A stretch of 64,000 nucleotides of DNA. Source: Neurospora crassa OR74A (lineage: Eukaryota; Ascomycota; Sordariomycetes; Sordariales; Sordariaceae). The stretch is from positions 8,163,917 through 8,227,916 of the forward strand of contig NC_026501.1 of NCBI RefSeq assembly GCF_000182925.2, in the 5' to 3' direction. A program made the translations under genes and the position numbers. This document shows, piece by piece, positions 23,101 through 34,302 of this stretch; position 1 is the stretch's first letter; every line of letters begins with the position of its first letter. A model generated the notes under the pieces. It ran no database searches and was not told the DNA's origin. It saw only the letters and a list, made by a program, of their open reading frames with translations.

Positions 23101-25415
23101 CAAGCATCACCCACGCTTATACAGCGGGAGGACGGTTCCTACGGGACAAAAGGCTCGCACATACCGATATCGACCATACACTCCCATGGCAAGGCCGCAT
23201 TGTGTTTCAGGACCCTTATTGACAAAAAGACCGCGGATCAGAGGATCGGATCTGACCTGAGTCGGGACACAAGATCATCACTGTACGGTTCCAAGACACT
23301 GGTCCCTGATGCCAGGACTTCAAGATTCCTGTGGCAGTGGCTGACACAATTTGCGATCCATGCCAGCATAACTGTACGGCAATTTCTCCCGAACCATCTC
23401 ACCGAGGTCAGTGTCCTCACTGGGGGGTTCGGATTCCATCGCATTGCAACGTCGGACTATGTAGAATCCAGCATCGCCATCCATTGCCTAAAGCACAGAA
23501 GCTAGTAATTTAGCGAATCACCAACAGCTACGCTGCTGACATTCTTTCCCTGCAGTTTGTAATCACGGAGTAATCGTTCTAAGATCCGGCGCCTGCTTAC
23601 TGCCTGCTCTGCTTTGACATCCTTGTCCGTTCCGAAACAACACTTTCGCGGGGACTTGCACCAGGGCACTTCCAGCTGCGCTATCTTACTACAAACTCTC
23701 GGGTATATCGACCAAGATAAGTAGCTGCAGCGACAAGCATAGGTACGAAATACTACAGTATCACGGACGCATGGCAGTTGAACTATTGGGCGCCTCAAGT
23801 GAACCAGGTCTCATGGAGATAGAGGTAAGCTTACATTGACTCGTATCCGAGACCTAAACATTTCAGTCTAGCAGGTATTCTCTCTGGAAAGATACTCGTT
23901 GCCCATTCTCTCTATTAATACAGGGTCTACTTTCGTATCAAATCCGATGGAAGGAGGTTTAACACAGGACATCTCTCAACTTCAGGACAATACCAACCTT
24001 TTGACGCTCTTGCAAGTATTCTTTCAGAGTCCAGACAGCTGTAGTCAAAAGTGGAAGGACTCAAGGGGCAGAAGCGTAGTGGACTTGAAGCTTGAGTGGA
24101 ACCTAGCTGAAAGCAAACTAGCCATCGATCGATGCTCGAGCTCTGAGATATCCGTGAATAGCTTCCTCACTGTCTCTACCAGTTGACATTTGGATAATGA
24201 ACCCCATCAAGCTACCGGATAGACCCTTATCGTGTCAAATCATATTACAATGGCTGCCGTAAGCCCTGAAGCTATCTTGCGGCTAGAAAGAATCAAGGAA
24301 ACATAGATCCTCTGTAGCATAAAAGACATCCATCGACTCAACTACCGCACGACACCCATATCGCTTACATACTCATCACAAACACGAAGACCGACATGAA
24401 ACCCATCCATTTGCCATGAAGGATCTCCCCGGGCCCTCTCTCCCATATTTCCTTCCTTGCTTCTTTCATTCCCCCAAGCTCTCGGCGCTATGACACTTGT
24501 CTTCGGCATGTGTCGAACTACAGTTCCTCCCGATGAGATCCCGTCGCAAACACTTGCAGCAATCAAAGAAGCCGGCAAGCTGGCGGGGCAACTGATTCGG
24601 AAAGACATCAAGCTCATGACTTGCGTGTATACGATAAACACACGATGTATGGGACTATCGATCAACACTAAGAAGCGCATCGTGTTGCGCTAGGATTTAA
24701 CAATGGGATGAACGGGGGTACTGAGCGAGTGGGGAGGCTTCTCGTTCCGTTCTTCCTGGTGAAGCTAACGGTATGGATGTTTTTGACCTGTTTTCTCGAA
24801 TCTCGAAGAACAAAGGACAGAGGTACACCCAATTAGGCACGCTGCTACACGCAAGGAACTAAGGTTCAAGGATTCGAGGGATGGCTGCCGTAAGTATACA
24901 CCCCGCCAGCCAACAAAGATTTGCAGCCCTCTTTATTGCGTATCTCGGTCTTCTGGCACCAACGGGATGGTAGAAACGAAGTGATTAAATCTAACTGCCT
25001 CGATTTCAAGCCCAGGAGGTATTCTGAGGCATGCTGATGGGCTTGTCTTTCTACACGGAAATGCGTGCTGCCCAAGAAGGCCCCGTTATTGCAATTACTA
25101 AGAAATCAGTCAGTAAAATCAGTGAGGGTTCCTTCGCCTTCCTGTCTGTCAGTCAAGTTGGGAAAGCGGTGGTGCAGGCCCAAAAGTTCCCATCCTCCTC
25201 CCCTTTCCCATACTCTTTATCAAAGGCCAAGAAAAGTGATGAAGGAAGGAGCATCGCACATGAGGGTTGCCTATTATGCCTTAATACCTACCTACCTATG
25301 TTCTTTCCGGCACGCCATGAAAACTCAAGATGGAATGAGACCTTAACTCCCTTCCGTCTTTAAACCAAAGGTAGAGAAAACTATGCCGCTGAAATTTTCA
25401 CTGAACATATACCAA

Positions 25416-25444
25416 AATACTACTATCTACTGGATAGTAGTATT
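25416..25444. repeat. perfect 12-bp inverted repeat with 5-nt loop
   Basis: The arm AATACTACTATC (25416-25427) is matched exactly in reverse complement at 25433-25444 around the loop TACTG. It lies about 150 bp beyond the 3' end of the tRNA gene, and a related TAGTAGATAGATAGTAG stretch follows near 25480. Confidence 0.85.
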
Positions 25445-25582
25445 ACTTCGTCTCTTCCCGAAATGGACACTGCAATGGTGTAGTAGATAGATAGTAGTCG
25501 TCTCTCTCACACATTCTTGACCATCCCTGTCCACGTCATCCACATCGAACAAGATTACCCCACAAAAAAGGAAGAAAAAGGG

Positions 25583-25593
25583 AAAAAAAGAAA
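25583..25593 (-). terminator. RNA polymerase III T-tract terminator
   Basis: On the minus strand the tRNA 3' end is followed by TTTC and then seven T. This is the oligo-T stop expected for RNA polymerase III. Further T-rich sequence continues to about 25561. Confidence 0.8.
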
Positions 25594-25692
25594 TGCCCAA
25601 TAACAGGATTGAACTGTTGACCTTCGCATGGACTTGATATCTCAGAAGACAAGATATTAGTACGACGCTCTAACCAGCTGAGCTAATCGGGC
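25594..25692 (-). tRNA. tRNA-Ile(AAU) with 25-nt intron
   Basis: The minus strand folds into a full cloverleaf. The 7-bp acceptor stem is GCCCGAT/ATTGGGC with a discriminator A. The D arm GCTC/GAGC encloses the AGCTGGTTA loop. The anticodon stem is TCGTA/TGCGA and the T stem AACAG/CTGTT encloses TTCAATC. The anticodon loop reads C-T-AAT-A-A once a 25-nt intron directly after position 37 is removed, the canonical site for the tRNA splicing endonuclease. The mature length is 74 nt without CCA, which is not encoded. AAU (read as IAU after deamination) decodes the common isoleucine codons. Internal A and B boxes coincide with the D and T arms. Confidence 0.95.
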
Positions 25693-28600
25693 TGTTATTG
25701 AAAATTGAGTTTTCACATTGCTCTTATAAAGTGCTAACGATCTCTAACATTCTCTATTCGCGCAGGATTGAGCGTTTTGAATCACATGCGATGAGGAGAC
25801 AAGGAAATTCGAAGCGAGGATGAATGTGTGGATACTCCATTTTACTCAATTGGAATAAATCTTGGAGTTGTCGCATTTACAGACTACGGTACTTTTGTAC
25901 CTAAGGTTCGATTATGGCGTTATGACTAGTTGGAGGGTGAGGTAGTAGGTAGAAAGAAGGAAAGGAAAGGAAGAAAGGAAAGCTGAAGCGAGTAGTGATG
26001 GATTGGTATTGGTACCCACATACGGTGCAGGAATAATGGTAGTCTAAGGGAGATACATCTTTCACAGTGAGAAGATCGACCTTCGACTTAGTGATGAGGG
26101 ACCAGGCAGTGTCATACTCATTTGTTTCATGGATTTGGTGGTCTGGAAATGACGAAGCAAGGTACTTCTATGTTACAGAATCAATGCCAGTTCTCTTCTT
26201 CCCATTCCTCTTTCGCTGATATTTAGGAAACACGAAAGCCTGGCCACTAGGTTGTTGTTGTTTTTGTTGATAGGCCGTAAGATTTTCTGGTCTTATGTTC
26301 TCAGATGCTGATGGCAATGCCAATGTAGAAGGCTAATGGGTGGAAGACTGGGCGACATATGTTCGTTGAGCAGAAGAATCCGTCGCCGAACTTGAAATTT
26401 GGGCCCTTGATACGGACATGTCAGTGTCATGCTTCTTCGTCTGGGATGATCGCCTCCGTATATCGTCTCTTGCCGACCAAGACGCCCAGCACATCTCCCA
26501 AGCGTCTCTCACCAAGGGTACACTCACCTGGCCATCTCGCATTATGATCTACCTGCTCGATGGTCGATCAATCCCACCAGACGCCATAAAGAGTCCCTTA
26601 TGTACATTCATGTATCTGATGAAATTCTTATTCTGAGCTCCTCCAAACCATCGTTGGACCGTTCGTTCAAGATCGCCATCTCATCCAAGTCAGCGTGCCC
26701 ACGTAGGGCTTTTGAGGGGCGGTATAATACTGAACGTCTTGAATTCTCAAAGCTTAATTACGCGTATCTTCTTGAAGATTTTGAGAACTTATAGGTAGCA
26801 TGCTCGTAGGTGACCTACAGCCGATAGGTGTCTTATACTCTATACTTCCCGCCTGAACTGTAAAGAGCGGAAATGTAGTACATGGTTCGAAGTCGATGGG
26901 TGGCCGGCTACCTAGTCCTGAAATTCCACCCCACCCAATTCAAATTTTGGACGGGCGGAAAACGAAGGGGCGCCGGGCCCGTGTGACTGAGGCTCTTGCA
27001 GATGCATCTTGAGCCAAGTGTAGGTGCTGTCTTTTGAGTTCGAATGTTGTGTTGACATATGGTCAGTACTTGCATGAGAAGAACTAAGTTATGAGGAAAT
27101 GTTTTTGGCGTGTTGTGTGGTGGGATTTCAGTCTCGAATGACTGTATCGTACTAGTTTACTCGCGCCTACTCATCGAACAAATTGATTGAATTCGCGTGA
27201 TCAAGGGCTGTGGACCGTGTTTGAGAACTGACACCTTTGCTTCTGAAGGAAATGGGAGCGCAAATAGCCTTCCAAAACGGTCTTGTTGGTGACTACCTAG
27301 GTTCGTAGGTAAGCAGGGACGTAATTTGGCAGGATGGTGTTTTGTAGACTGTTGTAATTTCGTGAAGTGATGCCGTAAATATCAGGGCCACCTGTAGCTG
27401 ATCTTGGAGCCGAGAACAAACTGTGAATCAAGCCCTTGGGCTTGAGACGCACCTGTGCAGGACCGGTCAGGTTTAAGCAGGCGTCGAGGCTACTTCAGTC
27501 GCAAGAAATCTATGTGGGTGGCAGCTTTCCCATAGAGGTGCAGTCATTCATTACCAGTCGCTGCGTATCGTAAATATTCGCAACTTTGAAATTCAGGAAA
27601 GCCGGGTCAAAGTTGTTGGCTACATATCTGCCATATCATGCTTTTTTGTCCAACTTATAACCTTGTGTCGTATCTCAGCTGTCTTTCCGAACCCCAAAGT
27701 TGCGAGTCTTACTGTAAAGGGGGCTTTTTTTTTCTTCTATTTGCCTTTTTCTTGTTCGGTTGAGGTTCTGGGATAGATATGAAATTCTACTTTGACTCGC
27801 AACTACTATGAAAGTAAACCAAGTATCATGATGTGGCAGGAGATATCCATCGATAATGGCCACATGCTACTCCCATTCACCTTGTTTGACAAGCGAGCGC
27901 GACCAAACACCTCACAGTCAAATACATCACACCTTTGGATTACTCTTGCACGCATCTGCATATCTTATACTATGAGAGCGAAGTTCGATTCAGTTCCTGG
28001 ATCAGAGCATCTCGAGGAAGTGATGCATCGCTAGTGTGATCGTGCAACCTATCTGCGCGATTCCAGAGCGGTGATGGTGTGTCACAGTAAGTTAACCGAA
28101 CTACTGGGGTTCACGCTGTTCCAACGCCGTGCTTGTCTAGTCCATGAATGCGCAGATGGCACAAGATAGGATGCGTGACCAAGATGCGGATGAAGATGGT
28201 GTTGTTTGTAAGTGATATTGGTATGGAGCTGGCCCTAACGATTTCCTCGCTGACAGTCAGCCGAATGCTGTTAGTGACTTATACGCTTCCTTATCTTAGC
28301 GCATCGACGACATAAGCGCCCTCGTCACCGTCCAGGACGGGATATTGTGATTGGGTGAAAATAGTATATTGTGCCAGTCGGATCACGGGGACGCATCCCC
28401 CTCATTCCATCTTTAAGAGTACAACACTGCGTTCAGATGTTGGTCGCTTAGGATCTTTGACCAATTCGGTAGTCTTTGCTGCAACCTCGTGAGCTTCGTA
28501 GCCAGGAGATCTAGTCTCGGCAACTTGTGACACTCAAGGTCATATTAAGGTATAAAGGACGTTGTTTGTACAGTTGACGTATCATGTTGCCAGCCATTGA

Positions 28601-29526
28601 ATGCTTGGAACGGTTGAAGTCCGCGATAGCTTCGCGGGTTACGTACAGTTAGACCCAGCTTTTTCTGTAAGTAAGTGGAGCTGAAAGCTGAACTCAATTC
28701 CCGGTCTAGACCCACTCCTTCAGCCTGAAAAGGCGGTTACATATGTACCTAGATTACCCCACCATTATCCATCGATCTTCCCCGCCGTCCAGTCATCACG
28801 TCACGAACCTCTGCCATAAACTGGAATTCAAGAATCACCGGGCAGACTCACGACATTGCCAGACCGATCTTCAACATCCACCACAAGACCTTTGCTTTCC
28901 CGGTCGTCTTCTTCTGTCCAAGGCAGAGTTTTACTCAACTGTCATTTACTCGAGTGCTGCACACCCAGCTGTCTATCTCACTTTACGCACGCCGTTTACG
29001 CACGCCCAATCCTGTGGCATCGATTGACCGTATCGCACATACTTTCATCTGATCTAAACAAGATCACCCTCTGCCGACAATTTCGTGCGTCGTCCCACCG
29101 GTGGCAGCCTGCAACGAACGGCACGCTTTGGAGCCAGCAAAGGCCAAATTATACAACTAGAATAGGTCAGTAGTTGAAGAGCAACCGTGTCTTGTGATCT
29201 GGTATCCATGGCCCTGTCCTCTCGGCGGGTGACCAGCTCTTCGGCCCTACGGGCTTTGTCTGGTTGGGCTGCACATCCTCATCCGTCCCCTGCCTTCTGT
29301 CCCTCGTCATTTATAAAGGTTGTGAGGCCGTGACTAACCCTCTCTTCGACTGTAGTCATCCACTACGAACCATTGACTTTACTGCGAGTTTGTCTCTTCG
29401 TTTGTCCGCATCGCTTCCACGGCGCATCGTCCTGAACACGAATCGACAACAAGAATTTTCCTCTACACGACATACCTTCACGGTCAAACTTTTCAACGCC
29501 GACATAGCGCCAGCCTAATCTTCCCA
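25693..29526. other. 3.8 kb gene-poor interval upstream of pkr1
   Basis: Only short frames up to about 105 codons occur and none has a domain. The last few hundred bases before 29527 contain CAA-rich, pyrimidine-rich sequence expected of the pkr1 5' leader. The left part contains the 5' flank of the tRNA gene. Confidence 0.55.
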
Positions 29527-30030
29527 ATGACATCCTTCGTTACAAATCTCTGGGAGTCGATCTTCACTCCGGGGCCGACTCCCACCCTCCTTATCGCGAC
29601 AAATGTCACATTTGCCGCTCTGCAAATTGTCCTGGCGTGCCTCCTCTTTGCGACATGGAGTATCCACTTCGTAATTCTCTCGGCTCTCTGCGGTGGACTC
29701 TGGGGATCCATCAACTGGTTCGCGGCGGAACTGAAGGTGCACCAAATCCAAGAAGAGGAAAAGGCGAGAAGAGCCAAAGAAGCAGCGCCAACTCCAGTCA
29801 CATCGGAAGACAGCGAAACAGAAGTAGAGGCAGCTACATCGACAGCTAGCCTCACGAGGCAGGAGTCAATTGCAGAGGCGGTCAGCCATGAGGTTGAGCC
29901 TATCCAGCAGATTGGAGAACTGAAGCACAGAGTGGTTGAGGAGACACCGAGCCTGGGCACTAAGAGCGGCGTCAGCACGGAAGATGAGTGGGAGAAGGTT
30001 TCGGAGAACGAGAACGAAAAGGACAAGTGA
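29527..30030 (+). CDS. pkr1: V-type ATPase assembly factor Pkr1, 167 aa
   Basis: A single exon. The first ~70 residues match the Pkr1 family closely: LWESIFTPGPTPTLLIATN at the start, then IHFVILSALCGGLWGSINWF. The two hydrophobic segments (about 18-42 and 46-66) make a hairpin in the endoplasmic reticulum membrane. In yeast Pkr1 works with Vma12, Vma21 and Vma22 to assemble the V0 sector of the vacuolar proton pump. The remaining ~100 residues are an acidic, Ser/Thr/Glu-rich cytosolic tail, longer than usual in the family start-to-end but typical of Pezizomycotina. The N-terminal MTSFVTNLWES fixes the start codon because it aligns with the family N-terminus. smd1 follows on the same strand 0.7 kb downstream. 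Confidence 0.92.
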   Translation: MTSFVTNLWESIFTPGPTPTLLIATNVTFAALQIVLACLLFATWSIHFVILSALCGGLWGSINWFAAELKVHQIQEEEKARRAKEAAPTPVTSEDSETEVEAATSTASLTRQESIAEAVSHEVEPIQQIGELKHRVVEETPSLGTKSGVSTEDEWEKVSENENEKDK

Positions 30031-30717
30031 ATATCCTGGCGATTGAGCGGGGACCGACCACACGCAGAACGTACAAGCGAATGTCGTGTTAGCGAAGTTA
30101 CCATGGCATCCTGTAAATAGTGTCATGGTCCGCTTTCGTGTTGGAGTTGAGCGACGATGGCATTTACACATCCACCCTGTTTTCGTTCTTCATTGGATGA
30201 AAGGAGAGGCAGTTGAAGGCTGTAAGCCCTATGTTCGTTTCATAGTCCTTATCCTGCCATGAGGCATCATGATCTGTGCAACTACAGCTATAGCTTCAGA
30301 GACAAAGTCATAGTAAACAACACCTTGTTGTTCGGCGTGGCAGTTAGCCAGCCCATCTTCGTGTACCCCAATTATCTGGTTGCTTCAACTCAGCACATGA
30401 ACAGATCATGTGCAGGGCAGGCAATTTATGGATAGCTTGAAACCCATGACTTCCAGGGTTAGGGGCTTTCAAGCCGCCGTTTGCCTGTTCAGCTCGGCTC
30501 ACGTGATTGAGCACGGGCTCTATCTTGGCGCGTAGCGACGGCAGGCTATCTGCTCCACCCTGACGCTTGGATGGTTGTGCAAGCGTCCAAGGAAGCTCGA
30601 CAAGCCTTCTCCCGTCGCGACTGTTGATTGACAAAGTAACAAGCTGGTAATCGAGACCTTGTCACCACCAATTCCATACAACACATATTCGATTACGCGT
30701 TGTCCAAATAAGTCAAG
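30031..30717. other. spacer between pkr1 and smd1
   Basis: This holds the pkr1 3' UTR and the smd1 promoter and leader. No coding frame with support is visible on either strand. Confidence 0.6.
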
Positions 30718-31386
30718 ATGAAGCTGGTCAGGTAAGATTTCTCCTTGCTTTCTGATACTTCGCTACATGTACCCGATACCCCATCCCACCCGACTTCATT
30801 CCTATTCTCTTGCACGACGCATGCTGAGCTTTGAGTCCTCGCCTTCAAGGCTGCCAGCCCGTGTTCGCGCGCGTCCATGCTGCTCTACTAGAAAAAGAAC
30901 ACCAAGGGCACCAGGCTGACGAAGTGGAATCCGTTACTTCAACACTGCAGATTTTTGATGAAATGCGCCAACGAGACGGTGACGATTGAGTTGAAGAACG
31001 GCACAATTGTACACGGCACTATCGCCTCGGTCACACCCCGCATGGACACTGCGCTTCGCAACGTCAAGATGACCCCCAAGGGCCAGGACGCTGTGGCTCT
31101 AGATGCCATGAACATTAGGTAAATCAACCCTTTCAACTAAGGGGGAGTGGCCCTTTTCAGTTTTCGAGGGCATCACTAACTATTGAAACCCTACAGGGGC
31201 TCGACCATCCGTTACTTCATACTCCCCGATTCTTTGCCGCTCGATACATTGCTAGTTGATGATTCCGTGAAGCCCAAGAACAAGGCGAGAAAGGAAGCGG
31301 ACCGCAGCGCCGGCGGCAGAGGTGGCCGTGGTGGCCGTGGCAGAGGAAGGGGAATGGGTCGCGGCCGCGGTCGTGGCCGTGGCTAA
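30718..31386 (+). CDS. smd1: Small nuclear ribonucleoprotein Sm D1, 123 aa
   Basis: Three coding exons: 30718-30731 (only 14 nt, MKLVR), 30951-31118 and 31197-31386, closing as 124 codons with stop. The Sm fold is intact. Sm1 covers [39 protein letters not shown] in consecutive pieces, and Sm2 includes [17 protein letters not shown] with the RNA-contacting I-R-G triplet. SmD1 is one of the seven core proteins assembled around U1, U2, U4 and U5 snRNAs for pre-mRNA splicing. The tail from about residue 100 consists of Gly-Arg repeats, the normal target for symmetric arginine dimethylation that helps Sm-ring assembly. Intron 1 (219 nt) is much longer than other introns here. The tiny first exon is fixed by the universal SmD1 start M-K-L-V-R-F-L-M. 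Confidence 0.96.
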
Positions 31387-32044
31387 GCGGATCTCGTTTC
31401 TTTGGGATCGGCCACGGCGTACGTCTCCCTGGACGACAGAAACGTGCGAATTAGATTTTTTTTCAAAGACGATACGATGCTATACTACGGTTAATGGTGG
31501 ATTTTTTTCGGTTTTTTATGCCCCCTTCGGTCGACCGGCTTGACCGTCTTGGTAGGGAAGATCAAGGCCGGCCCGAAATAACGTCCGGTGGCGACGACAC
31601 GACAAAATCGACGATGAGTGCGCTTCAGAAAATCGAGGAGCATATCCCAGATCTTCACTTGAGCGACACTCGAGATTCACCTCATTCGCATCGAGTGTTA
31701 CACACATAAACACCACTCCCCCTCATCGGATCGGAGCAGAGGGCAAGCATTGGGATTTCGTTGCGGCGTTCTGGACAGGATAAAATCACTTTGCTAGCGG
31801 GAAGGGAGAGAGAGAAAGGCGCGCCCAACCGCCACCGGAATGAACTATTTTATGTATCACAAAACAGATAGACGGCGATATATGCCTACTGGAGAAGGCG
31901 GCACAATCAGCAACTCTCTATACCAAATTTCCCCCAGAATTTTCGAGCCTTGTACGTGACTGACCATCGTCCTTCCCCCTCTTCCACCCTCTTCAACAGC
32001 TTCCTCCCCATCCTCAACTCATCACCAGCATCTCATCCCTCCAT
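31387..32044. other. convergent 3' region of smd1 and mtq2
   Basis: This contains the 3' UTRs of two genes that converge. No supported ORF or RNA gene is seen. Confidence 0.6.
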
Positions 32045-32806
32045 TCACCTCCAAACCCTCACAATCTGCAACTTCTCCCAACCCGCCTGCCTCCCACTAG
32101 TCCCCACCGTCTCTGCCTTCCACTTCCCTTCACCACCCATCACCCTGATCCTCCCTTTGACCTCCTCCGGCTTATTCTGCGCACAAAGCAGAATATACGC
32201 CACCCCCCTCTCGCTCAACACCCCCGGCAAGGCCTCAATCAGTCTATCCGTCGTCTCCATCCCATCCCTCCCTCCAGCATACGTCAACTCCAAGAGATGT
32301 GAGTCTTCCTCAAACGTCGTTTTCTCCTTCAGTGCCTGCAACCCTGTCGGTGGCGGCGCAGGCAAGTCAGGCGTAGGGACGTAGGGCGGGTTGAAGACTA
32401 GGACATCTACCGATCCGGGACGAAAGGGGGAGACGAGGTCACCTTGGGTTGCTGATGTCCAAAAACCGGAGGTGGAAGTATTTTCGGAAACGGCCTTGGA
32501 GACGGTAAGGTTGGTGGCGGCACAGGCGAAGGGGGACACGTCGATGGCGGTTGACAGGACATGCGGGCTGCCAAAGATGGTGGAGGCGTGCGCGGTTAGG
32601 AAGGCGATCACTACGCCGGAGCCGGGGCCGACTTCTAGAATCAGAGGCGCTGGGGAAGGGGAGAAGGGACTAGGGGAGGCAAAGCGGGATGAGAGAAAGG
32701 CGGTTTCGGAGGAGGACGAGAGCGTGTCGAGCAGGAGGAAGGAGTCCTCGGCTGGTTCGTAGACGCGCTGGTAAGGCACATGGGAGGTGTCGGGGGTTGG
32801 GAGCAT
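32045..32806 (-). CDS. mtq2: eRF1 N(5)-glutamine methyltransferase (Mtq2/HemK2), 253 aa
   Basis: A single exon with ATG at 32806. This is a class I SAM-dependent methyltransferase of the HemK2/N6AMT1 group. Mtq2 with its activator Trm112 methylates the glutamine of the GGQ motif in release factor eRF1. Visible motifs are YEPAEDSFLL (16-25), typical of this subfamily, the SAM-binding loop LEVGPGSG (57-64), and the catalytic NPPYVPT (139-145) that binds the target amide. Total length is only slightly above the ~220 residues usual for the family. The extra sequence is a Ser/Pro-rich loop (about 31-54) between the first helix and the SAM motif, and another Pro-rich loop after NPPY. The protein ends in a beta-strand, LQIVRVWR, as expected. 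Confidence 0.95.
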   Translation of the reverse strand: MLPTPDTSHVPYQRVYEPAEDSFLLLDTLSSSSETAFLSSRFASPSPFSPSPAPLILEVGPGSGVVIAFLTAHASTIFGSPHVLSTAIDVSPFACAATNLTVSKAVSENTSTSGFWTSATQGDLVSPFRPGSVDVLVFNPPYVPTPDLPAPPPTGLQALKEKTTFEEDSHLLELTYAGGRDGMETTDRLIEALPGVLSERGVAYILLCAQNKPEEVKGRIRVMGGEGKWKAETVGTSGRQAGWEKLQIVRVWR

Positions 32807-33313
32807 GATGGCGGTTGGGTGATTGGTTTTTGGGTGGTTGTTGCCGTTGCACTATCTGTGTTTAATTCGGTATAAGAGGTGAGTGGTACCCTGTTCGAGG
32901 CCGACGAATTAAATCTCAAGGGACAAGAGGTGGACCAATGAACTGTTGAGTACTTGGCGACAGCGACGTTGAGGATCGCTTCCAGTTTTGTCCGATTTGG
33001 GTTGTTTGAACAAGAAATGACAAGGCTCGAAATTTTATGTTCATTTTCGTTTCGGATAAACACTCAGCCTTGGCACGTGATAAGGGTTGTATGCGTGAGA
33101 GCAAAAGATAGAAGGATGACCGAGTTAGTCACTCTCTCTCTTCACAAAGCACCATCTAGGCGAGCAGCATCCTCACTTCAGACAGCGTCTACAGGTAGGT
33201 GATACCCGCTACCTAGCATCGACGCATGAAAACAGCGCCATTCGAAGTAGCTACCTCCTTACTATTAACCCAGATGCCCAACAAACAACACATCCCAAGC
33301 CCGCCTACCTTCG
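32807..33313. other. spacer upstream of mtq2
   Basis: This is the mtq2 promoter and leader and the presumed 3' flank of the small Cys/His ORF. No other coding sequence is supported. Confidence 0.5.
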
Positions 33314-33595
33314 CTACCTCTCAAGCTCCTCAAGTTTCCCGCTCTCACTTACAACATTATCCTTCTTCATCCAAACCCTCCTCCTCCAATCATACTCCCA
33401 CAACTTATTTTCTCTGCACGACTTACACGGGACGGGCGCGTTATTACTCCGATGAGGTGGTACCGCACCCGATAGGGAGCTGGGGGCGCTCGGAACCTGC
33501 ATAGTAGGATCATGGTATGTTCTCCGTTTGTGGAAAATGTGTCCGCAGAGGAAGGTAATGGGGGCTTCGCGAGGGGGGGTGGCGTATGTCGACAT
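33314..33595 (-). CDS. small Cys/His protein, unknown function, 93 aa
   Basis: Not recognised. The frame opens further upstream, but the Met at 33595 gives the cleanest start. The protein has a Cys17-Gly-His19 motif followed by His22 and His28 and a basic KRR, and after a Ser/Pro-rich linker a Cys57-x2-Cys60 pair. Together these could form one zinc site. The C-terminal third is charged and Trp/Arg-rich. There is no signal peptide or membrane segment. It sits between mtq2 and yvc1 on the same strand with ordinary spacing, which favours a real gene over a chance frame, but 93 codons are within chance range. Small orphan proteins with a Cys-Gly-His start and later CxxC are common in filamentous ascomycetes (general knowledge). 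No function can be assigned. Confidence 0.42.
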   Translation of the reverse strand: MSTYATPPREAPITFLCGHIFHKRRTYHDPTMQVPSAPSSLSGAVPPHRSNNAPVPCKSCRENKLWEYDWRRRVWMKKDNVVSESGKLEELER

Positions 33596-34302
33596 CTTGC
33601 TGCTGGCGATTGGAAATGGGGAGTCAACGCTGAAGGCGGGAGAAAATATTGCTGAACTCCAGCCCCTAGTCGTTCTGGTACTTTTTTGCATGGGTAGTAT
33701 ACCGAGAAGGGAAGACTTGTTCGGCTCTATGTGGGATTTATACGGAAACTAAAGCTGTGAACATGTTTCCGTGGAATCGATGGGAATGAAGGAGCAGACT
33801 CCTAGTGATGCAATACTATCTATGGAAGCGAGGAGTGATCAACATCATATCCATCAAGCAGCCCCCCTCCCCAATATCGAAGAAATTTGTAAGTTGGGAT
33901 GACGTTAAAACTCCCAAAAATAGTAGACTTCATGTTTGAACGATGGCAACAGGACTGTGCCTCAAGATATTTCTACAGACCAAACTGAGCCATTGGACTC
34001 CTCTTTCAAGCGGCCTTGGTCACCTTACCGCTGTTTGCCTGTCCAGGCTTTGGCCATGGAGGTCGTAGGCTTTATCATTTGACAATGCATCATAATGAGG
34101 ATCAATGTACTTTAGCCAGCTCATTGCAACACCGCAGCCTTCTCTTTTTGTTAAGCATGTGACCGCTGATACCCAGGTTCACAGTAAACAAAGTCACATA
34201 TGGACCAGCAAAAAAGGAACACCTCAGTCTGCACATCGAACGCTATTTATTCGCTGGCATACAAACCCAGTCTCATTCTCATTCCCATTTCCTTACGGCT
34301 CC
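33596..34302. other. spacer between the small Cys/His ORF and yvc1
   Basis: This contains the 3' UTR of yvc1 (minus strand) and the 5' flank of the small ORF. Nothing else is supported. Confidence 0.55.

Larger units (their letters stand above)
18323..25593. other. 7.3 kb gene-poor interval downstream of the C2H2 gene
   Basis: The first few hundred bases are the 3' UTR of the zinc-finger gene. Beyond it only short unsupported frames (60-140 codons) occur on both strands. Visible structure comprises a G-tract repeat, a 44-bp poly-A tract, and an inverted repeat near the tRNA gene. No protein domain or RNA gene was recognised. Confidence 0.6.
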
